DNA from: CAXTPV01 sp965276715
Lineage (GTDB): Bacteria > Pseudomonadota > Alphaproteobacteria > Acetobacterales > Acetobacteraceae
Assembly: GCA_965276715.1 (NCBI GenBank)
Contig: OZ255622.1
Location: forward strand, 372,001-436,000
Length of the DNA stretch: 64,000 bases
Direction of reading: 5' to 3'
The position numbers and the translations under genes were made by a program. The notes under the pieces were generated by a model. The model searched no databases. It was not told the DNA's origin and was given only the letters and a program-made list of their open reading frames with translations. This document shows, piece by piece, positions 16,965 to 26,264 of the stretch. The stretch's first letter is position 1. Each line of letters starts with the position of its first letter.

Positions 16965-18400
16965 CCGAACAGCGCCCTCGACGCCGTTGCCGCCGCCGCG
17001 ACCACCGGACCTCCGAAGACGATGAACAGCAGCGTGAAGCCGCCGGCGAGTGACGAGACCAGCGCGATCGGGAACGCCCGGCGGTCGAAGCGCTCGGCCG
17101 GAACGTCGAACCACATCACCTTGACGACCCGCAAATAGTAGAACCCGCCGACCACGCTGGTGAGCACGCCTACCACCGCCACCGTCCAGAGCCCCGCCTG
17201 GATCGCGGCGAGGAAGACATACAACTTGCCGAAGAAGCCCGCGAGCGGCGGAATTCCGGCCATCGAGAACATGAACACGGCGAGGAGAACGGCAAGCGCC
17301 GGATCGTTCCGCCCCAACCCGGACAGATCACTGATCCGTTCGAGGGCGTGTCCGTGCCGACGCATGGCGATGATGCAGGCAAACGCCCCTGCATTCATGA
17401 ACACGTAGACGATCAGGTAGACGAGAACGCCCTGGACGCCGGCCGCGGTGCCGGCGGCAATCCCGATCATCGCGTAGCCCATGTGGCCGATCGACGAGTA
17501 GGCCATCATGCGCTTGAAGCTCGCCTGCGAGATCGCGGCGAACGAACCCACGACCATCGAGGCGACGGCGATGATCTCGAGCAGCAACTGCCATTCACCC
17601 ACGAGGTGCCCGAACGGCCCGATCATCACACGCATGAGGACAGCGAACGGCGCGACCTTCGGTGCCGTGCTCATGAACGCGGTCACTGAGCTGGGCGCAC
17701 CCTCATAGACGTCGGGCGTCCACATATGAAACGGCGCCGCCGAAAGCTTGAACGCCAGGCCCACGATGACGAACACGATCCCGACCACCAGGCCCGGCGA
17801 CGCCGGCGCCGCACCGCTCAGTGCATGCGCGAGGGCGCCGAACTCCATCGATCCGCCGAAGCCGTAGACCAGCGAAATCCCGTACAGCAGAAGGCCGGAG
17901 GCGAGTGACCCGAGAACGAAGTATTTCAGCCCCGCCTCGGACGAGCGCACCTGTTCCCGCGCGAAGGCGCAGAGGATGTAGATCGAGAAACTCTGCAGCT
18001 CGAGCCCGAGATAGGCCGTCATCAAGTTGTCCGACGACACCATGATCAACATGCCGAGCGTCGAGAAGGCCAGCAGCACGGGGAATTCGACGCGTCCGAC
18101 GCGCTCACGACCGTTATAGTCGATCGACAGCAGCGTCGTCAGCGCGGCCGCCGAGAGCACCAGTATCTTCAGGAAGCGCGTGAACCCGTCGGCAACATAC
18201 GTCGTGTGATAGCCGGTCCCGGTTCCTCCGGTCGCGACCAGGATCGCGGTGAGCAGGAAACCGAACAGCACGATCACGCTGCAGGACAGTTCTCCGCCGC
18301 GCGTGCGTGTCACACCCCACATCAATGCCGCCATCGCCACAAGCGCCAGCACGATCTCGGGCGTCGCCAGACCCCAGTGTCCGAGCCCGACCCGACCCAT
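16961..18400 (-). CDS. nuoN: NADH-quinone oxidoreductase subunit N
   Basis: 479 aa from ATG 18400, which shares its A with the nuoL stop (TGATG); GTG 18403 would add one residue. It is one of the three antiporter-like proton-pumping subunits of complex I. About 14 membrane helices. NuoN-specific features: LGLELQSFSIYILCAFAR, GLAFKLSAAPFHMWTPDVYEGAP with the conserved helix-7 Lys, the FMSTAPKVAPFAVLMR loop, and SFKRMMAYSSIGHMGYAM. It directly follows nuoL with no nuoM between them, which departs from the standard nuoLMN order. Confidence 0.96.
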   Translation of the reverse strand: MGRVGLGHWGLATPEIVLALVAMAALMWGVTRTRGGELSCSVIVLFGFLLTAILVATGGTGTGYHTTYVADGFTRFLKILVLSAAALTTLLSIDYNGRERVGRVEFPVLLAFSTLGMLIMVSSDNLMTAYLGLELQSFSIYILCAFAREQVRSSEAGLKYFVLGSLASGLLLYGISLVYGFGGSMEFGALAHALSGAAPASPGLVVGIVFVIVGLAFKLSAAPFHMWTPDVYEGAPSSVTAFMSTAPKVAPFAVLMRVMIGPFGHLVGEWQLLLEIIAVASMVVGSFAAISQASFKRMMAYSSIGHMGYAMIGIAAGTAAGVQGVLVYLIVYVFMNAGAFACIIAMRRHGHALERISDLSGLGRNDPALAVLLAVFMFSMAGIPPLAGFFGKLYVFLAAIQAGLWTVAVVGVLTSVVGGFYYLRVVKVMWFDVPAERFDRRAFPIALVSSLAGGFTLLFIVFGGPVVAAAATASRALFG

Positions 18401-20310
18401 CACAGGCCCGCTCCCGCCACCAGGAAGGTCGTCAGCAGAACCACAAGCCCGATCAGCATCGTGAAGGCGTAGACCGCGATCGACCCTGTCTGGATCCGAA
18501 CCACCGCCCCCGACCCTCCGAGCGTCGCGCTGGCGACCCCCGAGGAGATGCCATCGATCATGCCCCTGTCGCCGACACGGGCAAGACCGCCCGCGATCAC
18601 CCTGAACGGCCGCACGAAGATCAGGTCGTACAGCTCATCGAAATACCACCGGTTCAGCAGAAACCGGTGCACCGGCGCCAGGCGCGAGGCCAGGCGCTCG
18701 GGAACCTCCGGCGAGACCAGATAGAAGAACGCGGCCACCGCGATCCCTCCAAGTCCGAGAATGGTCGGAAGTGCCGAAACCAGGATTCCAGCCGGCACGG
18801 ACGGCGACAGCACGATCGCGCCGCGCCAGAACCGTGATGCGCCCTGGCCGACCAATGCGTGATCGAGCAGCACACCGGACAGGACTGCGCCCACGGCAAG
18901 CAGTCCCAGCGGGATCAGCATGACCGGCGGACTCTCATGCGGATGCGCGGAGCCGGACACCCGCGACCGGCCATGAAACGCGAGGAAAATCAGTCGAAAC
19001 GTGTAGAACGAGGTCAGCGCCACGGTCGAGACGCCGAGCAGCCAGCCATACATCGCCACCCAGCCCGACGTCTCGAAGCTGGCATCCAGGATCGCGTCCT
19101 TCGACCAGGCACCCGCGAATGGCGGAACGCCCGAGAGAGCCAAGGCGCCGCACCACATCGTGCCGTAGGTCACCGGCAGCTTTCGCCACAGGGCGCCCAT
19201 TCGGAACAGGTCCTGTTCGCCCGCGAGCGCGTGGATCACCGATCCTGCCGAGAGGAACAGGAGTGCCTTGAAGAAGGCGTGGGTGAAAAGATGGAACAGC
19301 CCGGCGTTGAAAGCGCCGACCCCGCAGCCCAGGAACATGTAGCCGAGCTGCGAGCAGGTCGACCAGGCGATCACGCGCTTGATGTCTGTCTGCACGAGCC
19401 CGATCGTCGCCGCGAAGAACGCCGTGCTCGCGCCGATGAAAGCCACGAACGACAAGGCCACCGGTGCGGCAATCAGCAACGGCGAGAACCGGCCGACCAG
19501 GAACACGCCTGCCGTCACCATGGTCGCCGCATGGATCAGCGCCGAGACCGGCGTCGGTCCCTCCATCGCGTCGGCGAGCCAGGGCTGGAAGAACAACTGT
19601 GCGGACTTGCCCATGGCGCCGACGAACAGCAGCACCCCGATGACCTCGAGTGCCGGCATCGCGACGCCCGCCACGTGATAGAGATCGCCGGTGTGCGCGG
19701 ACACCGCCCTGAAGATCTCGTCGAAGTCCACCGAGCCGAACACCAGGAAGGTGAGCGCGATCCCGACCATGAAGAACAGGTCGGCCACCCGGTTGAAGAT
19801 GAATGCCTTGATCGCTGCCGCGTTCGCCGACGGTCGATCATACCAGTAACCGATGAGCAGATAGCTCATCAGCCCGACCCCTTCCCATCCGAAGAAGAGC
19901 TGGATCAGATTGTCCGACGTCACCAGCATCAACATCGCGAAGGTGAACAGCGACAGATACGAGAAGAAACGGAAGACCGGGCGCTCCTCACGGCTCATGT
20001 AGCCGACGGAATAGACATGAACGAGGGCCGAGACGAACGTCACCATCGCGACCATGGACGTCGAAAGCGCATCCGCCCTGAGCGTCCAGCGGCACGAAAA
20101 TCCGCCCGCCCTGATCCAGTCCGCGATCCCGATGTCGTGATGACTGCGCGCGCCCGCGTGGAACCCCGCCAGCGCGACGACCGCGGCGACCGCGGCCACG
20201 ATCATCAGCGCGACGGACACCAGCCGCGCCGCCGCGTCACCGAGCACGCGGCCGAGAAGACCCGAAATCAGCGCGCCGACGCCGGGCGCAAACACCGCAA
20301 CGGCCAGCAT
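18400..20310 (-). CDS. nuoL: NADH-quinone oxidoreductase subunit L
   Basis: 636 aa. The distal antiporter-like subunit of complex I. About 16 membrane segments, including the C-terminal lateral helix region (about 480-636) that is specific to NuoL. Key residues: the Glu in FFGWEGVGLMSYLLIG, the Lys in LFVGAMGKSAQLFFQPWL, DAMEGPTPVSALIHAATMVTAG and DIKRVIAWSTCSQLGYM. Normal length (E. coli 613 aa), so it is not a NuoL-NuoM fusion. It begins 4 nt after nuoK and overlaps nuoN at its end. Confidence 0.97.
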   Translation of the reverse strand: MLAVAVFAPGVGALISGLLGRVLGDAAARLVSVALMIVAAVAAVVALAGFHAGARSHHDIGIADWIRAGGFSCRWTLRADALSTSMVAMVTFVSALVHVYSVGYMSREERPVFRFFSYLSLFTFAMLMLVTSDNLIQLFFGWEGVGLMSYLLIGYWYDRPSANAAAIKAFIFNRVADLFFMVGIALTFLVFGSVDFDEIFRAVSAHTGDLYHVAGVAMPALEVIGVLLFVGAMGKSAQLFFQPWLADAMEGPTPVSALIHAATMVTAGVFLVGRFSPLLIAAPVALSFVAFIGASTAFFAATIGLVQTDIKRVIAWSTCSQLGYMFLGCGVGAFNAGLFHLFTHAFFKALLFLSAGSVIHALAGEQDLFRMGALWRKLPVTYGTMWCGALALSGVPPFAGAWSKDAILDASFETSGWVAMYGWLLGVSTVALTSFYTFRLIFLAFHGRSRVSGSAHPHESPPVMLIPLGLLAVGAVLSGVLLDHALVGQGASRFWRGAIVLSPSVPAGILVSALPTILGLGGIAVAAFFYLVSPEVPERLASRLAPVHRFLLNRWYFDELYDLIFVRPFRVIAGGLARVGDRGMIDGISSGVASATLGGSGAVVRIQTGSIAVYAFTMLIGLVVLLTTFLVAGAGL

Positions 20311-20314
20311 CGCC

Positions 20315-20623
20315 TCAGCCCCTCATCATCGTGACATCCTCGACCTGGATCGAGCCGCGATTGCGGAAATAGACCACGATGATCGCGAGCCCGATGGCTG
20401 ATTCGGCCGCGGCCACCGTCAGCACGAACAGCACGAACACCTGTCCTGTCAGATCGCCCAGCGCCGCAGAGAACGCGACCAGATTGAGATTGGCCGCCAG
20501 CAGGATCAGCTCGACCGACATCAGGATGACGATCACGTTCTTCCGGTTGAGGAATATGCCAAACACGCCAAGCACCAGCAGGATGGCCGACAGGACCAGG
20601 TAATGACCCACCCCGATCGTCAT
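20315..20623 (-). CDS. nuoK: NADH-quinone oxidoreductase subunit K
   Basis: 102 aa from ATG 20623, which overlaps the nuoJ stop (ATGA). Three membrane helices; LNRKNVIVILMSVELILLAANLNLV carries the conserved Glu of the E-channel, and a second conserved Glu is in LTVAAAESAIGLAIIV. The open frame runs about 117 codons further upstream, but that is shadow of nuoJ. Size and motifs match the family exactly. Confidence 0.95.
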   Translation of the reverse strand: MTIGVGHYLVLSAILLVLGVFGIFLNRKNVIVILMSVELILLAANLNLVAFSAALGDLTGQVFVLFVLTVAAAESAIGLAIIVVYFRNRGSIQVEDVTMMRG

Positions 20624-21306
20624 CGCGGGCTTTCCCCGAGGCTCGGCTCCTTGACCGTCGCCGGATCGAAACGCCGTATCCCGCCATTCTGGCCGACCGT
20701 CCCGCCGACCTGCAGATCGATCATCCGGATGGTGTCCGAAGGCTGCCGGCGATGCTGAACCGAGGCATCTTGACGCTTGACCGGCCGGCGCTCGCGCAAC
20801 GTCAGCACGATCGCCCCGATCATGGCGACCAGCAAGATCAACCCTGCGGTCTGGAACAGGAACACGTAGTCCGTGTAGATCACCCGCCCGAGGGCCGACG
20901 TGTTCGTCACCCCGAGCGGCATGGGTGACGCCGCCGCCGCGCGCAGGACCGAGGTTCCGGCCACCGCCTTCCATCCCGCAACGGTCACGAACAGCTCCAC
21001 GAGCAGCACCGCACCGAGCACCACGCCGATCGGCGCGTATTTCTGGAAGCCCGCCCGAAGCTGATCGAAATCGACGTCCAGCATCATCACGACGAACAGG
21101 AACAGGACCGCGACCGCACCGACATAGACGATCACCAGGATCATCGCCAGGAACTCGGCGCCGGCGATCAGGAACAGTCCGGCCGCATTAAAGAACGCGA
21201 GGATGAGAAACAGCACGGAATGAACCGGGTTTCGCGCGGTGACCACCATCGCGGCGGAAGCGACCAGGATGGCGGAGAGCAGGTAGAAAACGAGCGAAAT
21301 GATCAT
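20620..21306 (-). CDS. nuoJ: NADH-quinone oxidoreductase subunit J
   Basis: 228 aa with five membrane helices. NuoJ forms part of the proton path next to the quinone site. Features: ATVVTARNPVHSVLFLILAFFN-type helix 2 (here MVVTARNPVHSVLFLILAFF), GAEFLAMILVIVYVGAVAVLFLFVVMMLD with the pi-bulge Gly-Ala region of helix 3. The C-terminal 50 residues are hydrophilic and extend beyond the usual core (about 200 aa). 28 nt after nuoI, overlapping nuoK by 4 nt. Confidence 0.95.
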   Translation of the reverse strand: MIISLVFYLLSAILVASAAMVVTARNPVHSVLFLILAFFNAAGLFLIAGAEFLAMILVIVYVGAVAVLFLFVVMMLDVDFDQLRAGFQKYAPIGVVLGAVLLVELFVTVAGWKAVAGTSVLRAAAASPMPLGVTNTSALGRVIYTDYVFLFQTAGLILLVAMIGAIVLTLRERRPVKRQDASVQHRRQPSDTIRMIDLQVGGTVGQNGGIRRFDPATVKEPSLGESPR

Positions 21307-21334
21307 GAGCGGTCCCGACCGACGATGGCGGACC

Positions 21335-21823
21335 CTACCTGTAGGGCGCGTCCTGTTCCAGTCGATGCGCGAGCACGCTTTCCCACCGGTCCCCGTTCGC
21401 GAGCAGCCGGTCCTTGTCGTACAGCAGTTCCTCGCGTGTCTCGGTCGAATACTCGTAGTTCGGCCCCTCCACGATCGCGTCGACCGGACACGCCTCCTCG
21501 CACAGGCCGCAATAGATGCATTTCGTCATGTCGATGTCGTAGCGCGTGGTCCGGCGTGACCCGTCCTCGCGCGGCTCCGCCTCGATCGTGATCGCGAGCG
21601 CCGGACAGACCGCCTCGCACAGCTTGCACGCGATGCACCGCTCCTCCCCGTTCGGATACCGGCGGAGCGCATGCTCGCCACGGAACCGCGGCGACAAAGT
21701 CCCCTTCTCGAACGGATAATTGAGCGTCGCTTTCGGCCTGAACATGGTGCGCAGCGTCAGCGCCATGCCGCCCAGCAGCTCGGTCAGAAGAAAGCTGCGG
21801 GCGGCGCGATCGAGAACCGTCAT
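21335..21823 (-). CDS. nuoI: NADH-quinone oxidoreductase subunit I
   Basis: 162 aa from ATG 21823 (MTVLDRAARSFLLTELLGG), preceded by AAGGGA 8 nt upstream; an in-frame ATG at 21862 would overlap nuoH by 11 nt and add 13 residues without family similarity. Peripheral-arm subunit carrying clusters N6a and N6b: two 4Fe-4S motifs CIACKLCEAVCP and CIYCGLCEEACP. GEHALRRYPNGEERCIAC is typical of alphaproteobacteria, and the length equals the family's usual 162-163 aa. Confidence 0.95.
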   Translation of the reverse strand: MTVLDRAARSFLLTELLGGMALTLRTMFRPKATLNYPFEKGTLSPRFRGEHALRRYPNGEERCIACKLCEAVCPALAITIEAEPREDGSRRTTRYDIDMTKCIYCGLCEEACPVDAIVEGPNYEYSTETREELLYDKDRLLANGDRWESVLAHRLEQDAPYR

Positions 21824-21851
21824 CGCCAGAATCCCTTGAAATTCAGTGTCT

Positions 21852-22871
21852 TCAAACGCCATCGGGCAACCAGCCGGTCAGGGTCAGGAAGCCCGCCGTC
21901 AGCACCATCCAGCCCAGCGAGACCGGCAGGAAGATCTTCCAACCCAGGCGCATCAGCTGATCGTAGCGGAACCGCGGAAACGTCCCCCGCACCCAGATGA
22001 ATACGAACAGCACGAACATGATCTTCAGGATCAGCCAGATCGGTCCCGGGACCCAGGTGAACGGGGCGATGCCGAACGGCGCGAGCCACCCTCCCAGGAA
22101 CAGCACGGCGGTCATCGCGCTCATCAGGATCATGTTGGTGTATTCACCGAGGAAGAACAGGGCGAACGTCATCGAGCTGTATTCGGTCATGAACCCGCCG
22201 ACGAGCTCGGTCTCGCCCTCCGGCAGGTCGAACGGCGGCCGGTTCGTCTCCGCCAGGCCCGAGATGAAGAAGATCACGAACATCGGCAGCAGCGGCAGGC
22301 AGAACCAGACATGCCTCTGCGCCAGCACGACGTCGTTCAAATTGAGGCTGCCGACGCACAGCAACACGCTCACCAGCACGAGCCCGATCGACACCTCGTA
22401 ACTGACCATCTGCGATGCGGCCCGCATCGCGCCCATGAAGGCGTATTTCGAGTTGCTCGCCCAGCCGGCGATCAGAATGCCGTACACCCCGAGTGACGAG
22501 ATCGCGAGCAGGTAGAGCACGCCCACATTGATGTTCGCGACCGCCCAATGGTTGTTGGTGGGGATCACGGCCCACGCGATCATCGCCAGCGCGAAGGTGA
22601 TCATCGGCGCCAACAGGAACAGCGCCCGGTTGGCTCCGGAAGGAATGATCGTCTCCTTGGTGAGCATCTTGATCGCGTCCGCGAACGCCTGCAGCAAGCC
22701 GAACGGCCCCACCACATTCGGGCCCTTGCGCAGATGGATGGCACCCAGGACCTTGCGCTCCGCATAGGTCACATACGCCATCCCGATCAGCACCGGCACC
22801 AGCACCGCAACCGTCTGCAGCACGGTCAGGATGGCGTCGCCCGCCTCGGTGCGCAGAAGGAAGTCGCTCAA
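21852..22871 (-). CDS. nuoH: NADH-quinone oxidoreductase subunit H
   Basis: 339 aa, eight membrane helices. Forms much of the ubiquinone-binding cavity. Family motifs: TYAERKVLGAIHLRKGPNVVGPFGLLQAFADAIK split over helix 1 and its loop, ETNRPPFDLPEGETELVGGF (the conserved acidic loop), and FIWVRGTFPRFRYDQLMRLGWK near the end. Starts 4 nt after the nuoG stop and precedes nuoI by 28 nt. Confidence 0.96.
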   Translation of the reverse strand: MSDFLLRTEAGDAILTVLQTVAVLVPVLIGMAYVTYAERKVLGAIHLRKGPNVVGPFGLLQAFADAIKMLTKETIIPSGANRALFLLAPMITFALAMIAWAVIPTNNHWAVANINVGVLYLLAISSLGVYGILIAGWASNSKYAFMGAMRAASQMVSYEVSIGLVLVSVLLCVGSLNLNDVVLAQRHVWFCLPLLPMFVIFFISGLAETNRPPFDLPEGETELVGGFMTEYSSMTFALFFLGEYTNMILMSAMTAVLFLGGWLAPFGIAPFTWVPGPIWLILKIMFVLFVFIWVRGTFPRFRYDQLMRLGWKIFLPVSLGWMVLTAGFLTLTGWLPDGV

Positions 22872-22875
22872 TCCC

Positions 22876-24933
22876 CTACTCCGCCGCGTCGGCCAGGGGC
22901 GCGCCGCCGAACGGCGATCCGATGACCGCCGTGCATGAATGCATGGTCACGCTGGCACGGCTGATCGGATTGGTCTGATAATAATCGAACTCGCTGGCCC
23001 GGATCGGCACGCGGCCAACCTTGCCGGCGGCAAGCGGACCCGTCCTGTCCGACACGCCGAACCGTGGCAAATGCTCGCGTGCGAACACCGGGTTGATCGC
23101 GATCATCCGAGCCCGCACGCCGCCAAGGTCGTCATACGGCAACGCGCGCTCGAGCACGTCGCTCATCGCGCGCAGGATGCGCCAATCCTCCCGCGCCTCT
23201 CCCGGCGGGAAGCTCGCCCGGAACGCGATCTGCGACCGTCCCTCGGTGTTGACGTAGGTGCCTTCCTTCTCGACCCAGGTCGCACCAGGCAGGATCACGT
23301 CGGCGCGCGCCGCCCCGGCGTCGCCATGACTTCCCTGGTAGATGACGAAGGTCTCCGGCCCGATCAGCGACATGTCGAATTCATCCGCCCCGAGCAGCCA
23401 GAGCACATCGACCCCGCCGCTCATCATCCCGCGCGCAGTGCGGCCGCCCGGGCCAGGCAGCAGTCCGAGATCAAGGCCGCCCACGCGCGCAGCCGCCGAG
23501 TGCAGCACGTTGAATCCATGCCATTCCGGCGTCAGCCCGCCAATCGCCTCGGCAAGCCGCCAGCACGCCGACAGGATCGCGGCTCCGTCCTCCCGCGCCA
23601 GCGCCGCTTCGCCCACCATGATCATCGGCCGCTTGCAGCCGGCAAGCATCCCTTGGTCCTCGACGAGCCGCGAAAGCAACTCGGTCTCGTTACCCAGGAT
23701 CGTCACGGGATAGGTCTGGTCGACGCCGGCATCGCCGATCGCGACGATCGGAAAATTTCCTCCGATCGCGCGCTTCCTGATCCGGGCGTTGATCACGGGC
23801 GACAACCGGCGCGTGTTGCAGCCCACCAGCAACAGCCCGTCGCTTTCCTCGATCCCGACGATCGTCGTATTGAACAGGTAGAAGTCGCGGCGCGACGCGT
23901 CGAGCGCCGCCCCATCCTGCCGGCAATCGAGGTTGGGTGACCCGATCGCACCCATCAGGTCATGCAACGCCGTCATGCTTTCCGCATCACACAAATCACC
24001 GGCGATCGCGCCCACTCGATCCGGTCGCACCGCCTTGATCCGCCCCGCAATCACGTCGAAGGCCTCGTTCCAGGACGCGGCCTTCAACTTGCCACCGCGC
24101 CGCACCCAGGGCCGGTCCAGCCGCCGACGCCGCAAGCCGTCGAACGAGAACCGGCCCTTGTCGCCCATCCACTCCTCGTTCACCTCATCATTTGTGCGCG
24201 GCAGAATGCGAAGCACCTCGCCCGCTCTCGCATCGACGCGGATGTTCGTCCCCGTCGCGTCGGTCACGTCGATGCTGTCGGTCTTCGCCAGTTCCCACGG
24301 GCGCGCGACGAACGCGTAAGGCTTGGAGGTCAGCGCACCCACCGGGCAGATGTCGATCATGCAGCCCGACAGCTCCGACGTCAGCGCGCGCTCGACATAG
24401 GTCCCGATCTCCATGTTCTCGCCGCGCGAGGTGGCGCCGAGTTCGGAAACGCCGGCGACCTCGGTCGCGAACCGGACGCAGCGCGTGCACTGGATGCAGC
24501 GCGTCATCACCGTCTTGACCAGCGGCCCCAGATACTTGTCCTTCACCGCGCGCTTGTTCTCGGCGTAGCGCGAATGGTCCATGCCGTAGCCATAGGCTTG
24601 GTCCTGAAGGTCGCACTCCCCGCCCTGATCGCAGATCGGGCAGTCGAGCGGATGGTTGATCAGCAGGAATTCCATCACCGCCCGGCGCGCGTCGCGCACC
24701 ATCTTGCTGTCGGTGCGGACGACCATGCCGTCGGCCACCGGAAAGCCGCAGCTCGCCACCGGCTTGGGCGCGCGCTCCACCTCGACCAGGCACATCCGGC
24801 AATTGCCGGCGATCGACAGCCGCTCATGATAGCAGAAGCGCGGAATTTCCCGACCCGCTGCCTCGCACGCCTGCAACACCGTCGACCCGCCCGGAACCTC
24901 GATCACCTGGCCGTCGATCGTGACTTTTGCCAT
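22876..24933 (-). CDS. nuoG: NADH-quinone oxidoreductase subunit G
   Basis: 685 aa from ATG 24933 (MAKVTIDGQVIEVPGG), 5 nt after nuoF. Largest peripheral subunit, holding several Fe-S clusters: the 2Fe-2S set CYHERLSIAGNCRMCLVEV, the His-coordinated site HPLDCPICDQGGECDLQDQ, and RCIQCTRCVRF. These are followed by the molybdopterin-oxidoreductase-like domain (about 215-600), which has lost cofactor binding in this family. The open frame runs 96 codons further upstream but is shadow of nuoF. Confidence 0.95.
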   Translation of the reverse strand: MAKVTIDGQVIEVPGGSTVLQACEAAGREIPRFCYHERLSIAGNCRMCLVEVERAPKPVASCGFPVADGMVVRTDSKMVRDARRAVMEFLLINHPLDCPICDQGGECDLQDQAYGYGMDHSRYAENKRAVKDKYLGPLVKTVMTRCIQCTRCVRFATEVAGVSELGATSRGENMEIGTYVERALTSELSGCMIDICPVGALTSKPYAFVARPWELAKTDSIDVTDATGTNIRVDARAGEVLRILPRTNDEVNEEWMGDKGRFSFDGLRRRRLDRPWVRRGGKLKAASWNEAFDVIAGRIKAVRPDRVGAIAGDLCDAESMTALHDLMGAIGSPNLDCRQDGAALDASRRDFYLFNTTIVGIEESDGLLLVGCNTRRLSPVINARIRKRAIGGNFPIVAIGDAGVDQTYPVTILGNETELLSRLVEDQGMLAGCKRPMIMVGEAALAREDGAAILSACWRLAEAIGGLTPEWHGFNVLHSAAARVGGLDLGLLPGPGGRTARGMMSGGVDVLWLLGADEFDMSLIGPETFVIYQGSHGDAGAARADVILPGATWVEKEGTYVNTEGRSQIAFRASFPPGEAREDWRILRAMSDVLERALPYDDLGGVRARMIAINPVFAREHLPRFGVSDRTGPLAAGKVGRVPIRASEFDYYQTNPISRASVTMHSCTAVIGSPFGGAPLADAAE

Positions 24934-24938
24934 CGCGC

Positions 24939-26264
24939 CTACTCCGCCGCCACCGGAAGGTTCGTCTCGGTCGGCACGATCCGCCCGCGTCCGCCGCGCT
25001 GCTTGGCCGCATTGATGCGCTCTTCCATCACCGGCCGGAAATGCCTGATCAGTCCCTGGATCGGCCACGCCGCCGCGTCGCCAAGCGCGCAGATCGTGTG
25101 ACCCTCGACCTGGCGCGTGACCTGCTCGAGCATGTCGATCTCCTCGAGCTCCGCTCGACCCTCGACCATGCGGTTCATCACCCGCATCATCCAACCGGTG
25201 CCTTCCCGGCAGGGCGTGCACTGACCGCAGCTCTCGTGCTTGTAGAACTTCGCCAGGCGCGCGATCGCCTTGATGATGTCGGTGGAGCGGTCCATCACGA
25301 TCACCGCCGCCGTTCCGAGACCCGACTTCACGTCGCGCAGGCTGTCATAATCCATCAGCACCGTGTCGCAGACCGATTTGGGAATGACCGGCACCGAGGA
25401 GCCGCCGGGAATGACCGCAAGCAGATTGTCCCAGCCGCCCCGCACGCCGCCCGCATGCCGGTCGATCACCTCGCGCAACGGCATGCCGAGTTCCTCCTCG
25501 ACATTGCATGGCCGGTTCACATGGCCGGAAATACAGAACAGCTTCGTTCCCGAATTTTTTGGCCGTCCCAGTGCCGAGAACCAGGCACCGCCGCGTCGCA
25601 GGATGGCCGGGACGACCGCGATCGTCTCGACATTGTTGACCGTCGTCGGACAACCGTACAGACCCATCGCCGCCGGAAACGGCGGCTTCATCCGCGGCAT
25701 GCCTTTCTTGCCTTCGAGGCTCTCGAGAAGCGCGCTTTCCTCGCCACAGATATACGCGCCGGCACCGCGGTGCACGAACAGGTCGAAATCCCAACCCGAG
25801 CCGCAGGCATCCGGTCCGATCAGCCCCGCCTCGTAGGCCTGGTCGACCGCTGCCTGCAGGTTGTGGATCTCGTTGTAGTACTCACCGCGCACATAGATGT
25901 AGCAAGCGTGCGCACCCATGGCGAAGGACGCGATCAGTGCGCCCTCGACGAGCTTGTGCGGCTCGTGCCGCAGGATATCGCGATCCTTGCAGGTTCCTGG
26001 CTCGCTTTCGTCGGCGTTGATCACGAGGTAGGCCGGTCGCCCATCACTCTCCTTGGGCATGAACGACCATTTGAGACCGGTCGGGAATCCCGCCCCGCCA
26101 CGCCCGCGCAAACCGGACGCCTTCATCTCGTCGACGATGCCACCCCGCCCACGCGCCAGAATCGCAGCGGTGCCGTCCCAATCTCCCCGTTGCTTGGCAG
26201 CCTCCAGCCCCCACTCCGCCTGGCCGAAGATATTCGTGAAGATGCGGTCCTTGTCGCCGAGCAT
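24939..26264 (-). CDS. nuoF: NADH-quinone oxidoreductase subunit F
   Basis: 441 aa. NADH-oxidising flavoprotein of complex I. The NADH/FMN-binding glycine-rich segment GLRGRGGAGFPTGLKW (about 51-66), ADESEPGTCKDRDI, the GAYICGEESALLESLEG loop, and the 4Fe-4S (N3) motif ESCGQCTPCREGTGWM with the distant fourth Cys in HTICALGDAAAWP are all present. Overlaps the last base of nuoE and precedes nuoG by 5 nt. Confidence 0.97.
   Translation of the reverse strand: MLGDKDRIFTNIFGQAEWGLEAAKQRGDWDGTAAILARGRGGIVDEMKASGLRGRGGAGFPTGLKWSFMPKESDGRPAYLVINADESEPGTCKDRDILRHEPHKLVEGALIASFAMGAHACYIYVRGEYYNEIHNLQAAVDQAYEAGLIGPDACGSGWDFDLFVHRGAGAYICGEESALLESLEGKKGMPRMKPPFPAAMGLYGCPTTVNNVETIAVVPAILRRGGAWFSALGRPKNSGTKLFCISGHVNRPCNVEEELGMPLREVIDRHAGGVRGGWDNLLAVIPGGSSVPVIPKSVCDTVLMDYDSLRDVKSGLGTAAVIVMDRSTDIIKAIARLAKFYKHESCGQCTPCREGTGWMMRVMNRMVEGRAELEEIDMLEQVTRQVEGHTICALGDAAAWPIQGLIRHFRPVMEERINAAKQRGGRGRIVPTETNLPVAAE

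Noticed and set aside
18400..20310. NuoL as a possible NuoL-NuoM fusion explaining the missing nuoM
   Set aside because: Length and the C-terminal lateral-helix region match a plain NuoL, so no NuoM domain is hidden in it.
18859..20334. 491-aa forward ORF antisense to nuoL
   Set aside because: Charged low-complexity translation opposite a well-supported membrane protein gene.
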